A stretch of DNA of 64,000 bases, from the NCBI RefSeq assembly GCF_003946605.1, contig NZ_RHOQ01000006.1, positions 1 through 64,000 on the forward strand, given 5' to 3'. Positions 60,833 to 64,000 of the stretch are shown piece by piece. The translations under genes were made by a program, and so were the position numbers. Every line of letters starts with the position of its first letter. Positions within the stretch are counted from its first letter, which is position 1. Below the pieces are notes generated by a model. That model saw only the letters and a program-made list of their open reading frames with translations, searched no databases and was not told where the DNA came from. Source of the stretch: Companilactobacillus baiquanensis. GTDB lineage: Bacteria > Bacillota > Bacilli > Lactobacillales > Lactobacillaceae.

Positions 60833-60850
60833 TAGTGAAATAACGCACAT
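60833..60850 (+). promoter_or_regulatory. Candidate Rex operator in front of rex
   Basis: TAGTGAAATAACGCACAT resembles the Rex box TTGTGAANNNNTTCACAA at 10 of 14 fixed positions and lies just before the ribosome site of rex. Autoregulation of rex is common in Gram-positive bacteria. Confidence 0.38.
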
Positions 60851-60862
60851 TGGTGGTAAGAT

Positions 60863-61513
60863 ATGACAAAAACAACAGTTCCAAACGCAACTATTAAAAG
60901 GTTACCTATTTATTATAGGTATTTCCAGTTTTTAAAGGATGAAGGCACGCAAAAAGTTTCCTCAGGCGAATTATCTGAGGGCGTTAAAATTGACAGTGCT
61001 ACAATAAGGCGTGACTTTTCTTATCTGGGAGCATTAGGTAAGAGAGGATACGGATATGATGTAGATGAGCTTGTCGCCTTCTTCAAAAAATTACTCAATC
61101 AAGACAAACGTACTAATGTTGCCTTAGTCGGTGTCGGTAATTTGGGTAATGCCTTATTAAATTATAACTTTGCTAGAACAAATAATGTAAGAATTGCTGC
61201 GGCTTTTGATATCGATCAGTCGATCGTTGGTACAGTTAAAAGCGGAGTGCCTGTTTATGATGTCTCTGAGTTAAAAGAACAATTAGATCTACAACAGATC
61301 GATGTATGTATTTTAACAGTTTCATCAAATGCAGCACAAGTGACCGCAAATCTTTTAGCCGATGCTGGAGTGAAGGGGATTTTAAACTTTACACCAGTAA
61401 TTATTAATGTACCAAATAATATTCGTGTACACTATGTTGATTTGGCAAATGAATTACAGACTTTGATCTTCTTCTTGGATCGTGATAAGTCTCTAAATGA
61501 AGACGAAGAATAA
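60863..61513 (+). CDS. rex: Redox-sensing transcriptional repressor Rex
   Basis: This 216-residue repressor senses the NADH/NAD+ ratio. An N-terminal winged helix (ATIKRLPIYYRYFQFL, SATIRRDFSYLGALGKRGYGY) is followed by a Rossmann domain with GVGNLGNAL and a domain-swapped C-terminal helix. It controls fermentation genes such as ldh and adh. GGTGGTAAG precedes the ATG. manA follows 17 nt downstream, so the pair is probably co-transcribed. Confidence 0.95.
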   Translation: MTKTTVPNATIKRLPIYYRYFQFLKDEGTQKVSSGELSEGVKIDSATIRRDFSYLGALGKRGYGYDVDELVAFFKKLLNQDKRTNVALVGVGNLGNALLNYNFARTNNVRIAAAFDIDQSIVGTVKSGVPVYDVSELKEQLDLQQIDVCILTVSSNAAQVTANLLADAGVKGILNFTPVIINVPNNIRVHYVDLANELQTLIFFLDRDKSLNEDEE

Positions 61514-61530
61514 AATTGGGGGATTCAAAC

Positions 61531-62493
61531 GTGGAACCATTATTTTTAAAACCTGTCTTTCATGAAAAAATGTGGGGAGGTCGTAAGTTAGAAAGATTCA
61601 ATTACGATTTACCTGCAGGTGATATTGGAGAGTGCTGGGCAATTTCTGGCCATCCCCATGGTCGTTCAGAAGTTGAAAATGGAGAATTTGCAGGACAGTA
61701 TATTGATGATCTATGGAAAAATCATAGTGAGTTATTCGGTCATCCAGAAGGAAAAGTATTTCCACTGCTGACTAAAATATTGGACGCAGAAGCAAGCCTT
61801 TCAGTTCAAGTCCATCCTGACAATGAATATGCTTGGAAGCATGAACATGAACTAGGTAAAACTGAATGCTGGTATATTATCGACGCTGAACCAGGTTCAT
61901 ACTTGATTTATGGTCATAATGCTAAAAATAAGCAAGAATTAGATCAAATGATCGAATCTGGAGACTGGGATGATCTATTAAGAAAAGTCCCTGTTAAGAC
62001 TGGTGATTTCTTCTATGTCCCAAGTGGGACCGTTCATGCTCTGAATAAGGGTATCATGGCATTAGAAACACAACAAAGCAGTGATACGACATATCGTCTT
62101 TATGATTATGATCGTGTTGAAAAGAGCACTGGTAAAAAGCGTGAATTGCATATTCAACAATCAGAAGATACGATCACCGTCCCACACAAAGATCCTAAGC
62201 TGGATATTCAAACACAAATAGATGGTAAAAATAAGTTTACAACCTTTGTTCAACCACCTATTTCACCATATTTCTCTGTTTATCGTTGGGAAATTAAAGA
62301 ACCAGCAACCTTAAAACATAATATTGGTAAATACACTTTGATTTCAGTTATTGATGGAAGTGGTAAAATTTCTGTTGATGGTAAAGATTATGACTTGAAA
62401 AAGGGTGTTCATTTGATTGTTCCTGCAACAATTAAGGAATGGACAGTCGATGGAAGTCTTGATATAATTGCCTCTGAATCTGGTGAAAAATAA
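61531..62493 (+). CDS. manA: Mannose-6-phosphate isomerase, class I
   Basis: This 320-residue zinc enzyme converts mannose 6-phosphate to fructose 6-phosphate, feeding mannose taken up by the mannose PTS into glycolysis. It begins MEPLFLKPVFHEKMWGGRKL and has zinc ligands in QVHPDNEYAWKHE (His) and GTVHAL, with GECWAISGHP before. The start is GTG at 61531 behind TTGGGGG; an in-frame TTG at 61516 lies in that ribosome site. Length is usual for the short bacterial type. Confidence 0.94.
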   Translation: MEPLFLKPVFHEKMWGGRKLERFNYDLPAGDIGECWAISGHPHGRSEVENGEFAGQYIDDLWKNHSELFGHPEGKVFPLLTKILDAEASLSVQVHPDNEYAWKHEHELGKTECWYIIDAEPGSYLIYGHNAKNKQELDQMIESGDWDDLLRKVPVKTGDFFYVPSGTVHALNKGIMALETQQSSDTTYRLYDYDRVEKSTGKKRELHIQQSEDTITVPHKDPKLDIQTQIDGKNKFTTFVQPPISPYFSVYRWEIKEPATLKHNIGKYTLISVIDGSGKISVDGKDYDLKKGVHLIVPATIKEWTVDGSLDIIASESGEK

Positions 62494-62499
62494 ATCGTT

Positions 62500-62536
62500 A
62501 TGAGATTGGGATAATAATTCCAACCTCATTTTTTTG
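62500..62536 (+). terminator. Terminator after manA
   Basis: ATGAGaTTGG pairs with CCAAcCTCAT around GATAATAATT and is followed by seven T. Confidence 0.85.
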
Positions 62537-62551
62537 TTAGGAAGCAAAAAT

Positions 62552-63364
62552 ATGAAAATTGCAATAAATAATACTGAACTAAGTTATGAAATCGTTGGAA
62601 CTGGTTTTCCAGTATACTTTTTTCATGGTATGAGTCAGGATTCAACCGGAATGATCGAAAATTATGAACCAGTTATGTCTATGGGAATCAAAAGGATTTA
62701 CTTAGATTTACCCGGTATGGGTAATTCACAAGATATTTCTTCGGTACATAATTCCGATGATGTTTTAAATTTGGTAATTGAATTCATCGAACAAATTACT
62801 GGTGATCAAAAAATTGCCATTTGTGGTCATTCATATGGTGGTTATATTTGTTTAGGTTTGTTAAAGGAACTTGGATCTAAGATCAAGGCTGCTTTTATAA
62901 CCTGTCCAGTTATTCATGCGAACAAAGAAAACCGTGATATAAGCAAACATAAAAATATTATTCAAGAAGAATTGAATACTGATGATCCAAACTATCAGAA
63001 ATTTTTAAAGATGGATGTTTTGATCAATCAAAAATCGTGGCAGAATTACCAAAGAGCAATTTTACCTGGATTGAAGAAATATAATATTGAATTTTGGAAT
63101 CAGATCAAAGCTAGTCATAATTACAGTTTCTCGTTTGAAAAGGAGTTAGTAGCGGATTTAGCCCATAATAAGACTGACGTCATGATTTTGCTAGGCAAAA
63201 ATGATCAAATAGTTGGTTACAGGGATCAATTGACCTTACTTGACCCAGATAATGAAATTCAAATTTCTGTATTGAATGATTCTGGTCATAATTTATTTAC
63301 TGATAAAAATCAGTATTTTGAGGAATCCTTTAAAAAATTCTCAAAATCTATTAAAAAAATTTAA
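62552..63364 (+). CDS. Alpha/beta-hydrolase
   Basis: This 270-residue protein has the alpha/beta-hydrolase fold: oxyanion region HGMSQDSTGM, nucleophile in GHSYGGYI, an Asp in LLGKNDQIVG and His in DSGHNLFTD. The substrate is unknown; an esterase or peptidase role is possible. TTAGGAAG fits the ATG at 62552. It follows manA directly but a terminator lies between them. Confidence 0.82.
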   Translation: MKIAINNTELSYEIVGTGFPVYFFHGMSQDSTGMIENYEPVMSMGIKRIYLDLPGMGNSQDISSVHNSDDVLNLVIEFIEQITGDQKIAICGHSYGGYICLGLLKELGSKIKAAFITCPVIHANKENRDISKHKNIIQEELNTDDPNYQKFLKMDVLINQKSWQNYQRAILPGLKKYNIEFWNQIKASHNYSFSFEKELVADLAHNKTDVMILLGKNDQIVGYRDQLTLLDPDNEIQISVLNDSGHNLFTDKNQYFEESFKKFSKSIKKI

Positions 63365-63395
63365 TTTGATTAGAAATAATCTGCTATAATATAAC
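63361..63395 (+). promoter_or_regulatory. Promoter of the symporter gene
   Basis: TGCTATAAT at 63382-63390 is an extended -10. A TTGATT at 63366-63371 is too close for the ideal spacing, but TTAATT at 63361-63366 is 18 bp away. Confidence 0.5.
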
Positions 63396-63420
63396 TCGAC
63401 GCTTTAAGGGGGCTTCTAAA

Positions 63421-64000
63421 TTGCAAAAGCAAAAGTTTTTTCGGCTTAGTTTAGGCTGGCAAATTATTATTGGTCTGGTTCTAGGTATAGTTTTAGGACA
63501 GATTTTTTATCACAATAAGGCAGCCATACAAATAATGCAAAATATTGGTACAATGTTTATTTCATTGATCCAAATGATTGTTTTGCCGATCGTTATTTCG
63601 TGTTTGACAGTTGGTATTGCCAACATGGGTGATATTAGGAAACTGGGGCGTATTGGATTAAAAACTTTGATTTATTTTGAAGTTATGACGACTCTAGCTA
63701 TTATTATTGGTATCTTGGTTGCTAATATCACGCATCCTGGTACATATATCAATATCAATGATCTAAAAGGTTCAAGTATTTCACAATACACAGCCTCCGC
63801 TTCAAGTGCTAAACATTCAGGTATTTGGTCAGTATTGATGGGGATCATTCCTACTAATATCTTTGCTGCAATGGGTAAAGGTGACATGCTACCAGTTATT
63901 TTCTTCTCAGTTCTCTTTGGACTTGGTACAGCTTCATTAGGTAAACAAGGTAAAATTATTACTGATCTACTAAATGCTGTTGCTAACGTAATGTTTAAAG
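63421..64000 (+). CDS. Glutamate/dicarboxylate:cation symporter (partial, 5' part)
   Basis: The first 193 codons of a DAACS (GltP/DctA) transporter run to the window edge without a stop. Helices 1-5 and the family segments GWQIIIGLVLGIVLGQIF, FISLIQMIVLPIVIS, and IPTNIFAAM are clear. It should import glutamate, aspartate or C4-dicarboxylates with Na+ or H+. The start is TTG at 63421 behind AAGGGGGC. The second half, with substrate-binding hairpins, is outside the window. Confidence 0.9.
   Translation, partial: MQKQKFFRLSLGWQIIIGLVLGIVLGQIFYHNKAAIQIMQNIGTMFISLIQMIVLPIVISCLTVGIANMGDIRKLGRIGLKTLIYFEVMTTLAIIIGILVANITHPGTYININDLKGSSISQYTASASSAKHSGIWSVLMGIIPTNIFAAMGKGDMLPVIFFSVLFGLGTASLGKQGKIITDLLNAVANVMFK

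Noticed and set aside
1..64000. CRISPR array, tRNA, rRNA, prophage or transposase
   Set aside because: No regularly spaced repeats, cloverleaf or rRNA sequence and no integrase- or transposase-like protein were seen in the window.

Overview
The window is AT-rich DNA from a low-GC Gram-positive bacterium, almost certainly a member of the Lactobacillaceae. This rests on the gene set: pyruvate oxidase, PepX, PepC, a mannose PTS with its DUF956 partner, an FMN azoreductase, the lactobacillal form of dUTPase, strong Shine-Dalgarno sites and many TTG/GTG starts. Companilactobacillus or a close genus would fit, but the sequence does not fix the genus. I see no prophage, transposase, CRISPR array, rRNA or tRNA, and no clearly broken gene.

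Layout. Positions 1-5100 hold small metabolic and envelope genes: a PfkB sugar kinase, a quinone-reductase-like MDR, a BcrC-type phosphatase, a PadR/HAAS pair and small membrane proteins including a tandem paralogous pair. Positions 5100-16000 hold an amino-acid permease, pyruvate oxidase with a candidate cre, the pstSCAB phosphate importer facing an orphan PhoB-like regulator with a degenerate receiver, and a P-type cation ATPase behind an untranslated leader that contains a terminator. Positions 16000-22400 are PTS territory: a GlcNAc-type EIICBA, a 741-nt gene-free control region and the mannose EIIAB-EIIC-EIID operon followed by manO. Positions 22400-33700 carry unknown proteins, GpmA, Kup, PepX, a MarR/MFS divergent pair, PepC, RpiA and a GNAT protein.

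Positions 33800-62500 are mainly conserved housekeeping clusters in the Firmicutes order: dut-radA-yacL-gltX-cysS-mrnC-rlmB-sigH-like-rpmG-secE-nusG-rplKAJL-methyltransferase, then tadA-SRP RNA-dnaX-ybaB-recR-yaaL-tmk-darA-holB-yabA-rsmI, then folT under a THF riboswitch, tsaB-rimI-tsaD, azoR, popT, an ABC-F gene, rex and manA. An alpha/beta hydrolase and a truncated glutamate/dicarboxylate symporter end the window.

Structured RNA and control sites include SRP RNA, a THF riboswitch with a visible Shine-Dalgarno switch, the L10 leader, two L1-type mRNA sites, an attenuator between secE and nusG, one between pstS and pstC, and one in the ATPase leader. The observations I rate highest are the pst locus with a degenerate-receiver regulator opposite PhoP-box-like 11-bp repeats; the stacked cre-like, FNR-like and Fur-like sites in the 741-nt region before the mannose PTS; a dispersed inverted intergenic repeat with compensatory stem changes; and a homopolymeric site in dnaX that would yield a gamma-like short product. 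All are inferences from sequence alone.
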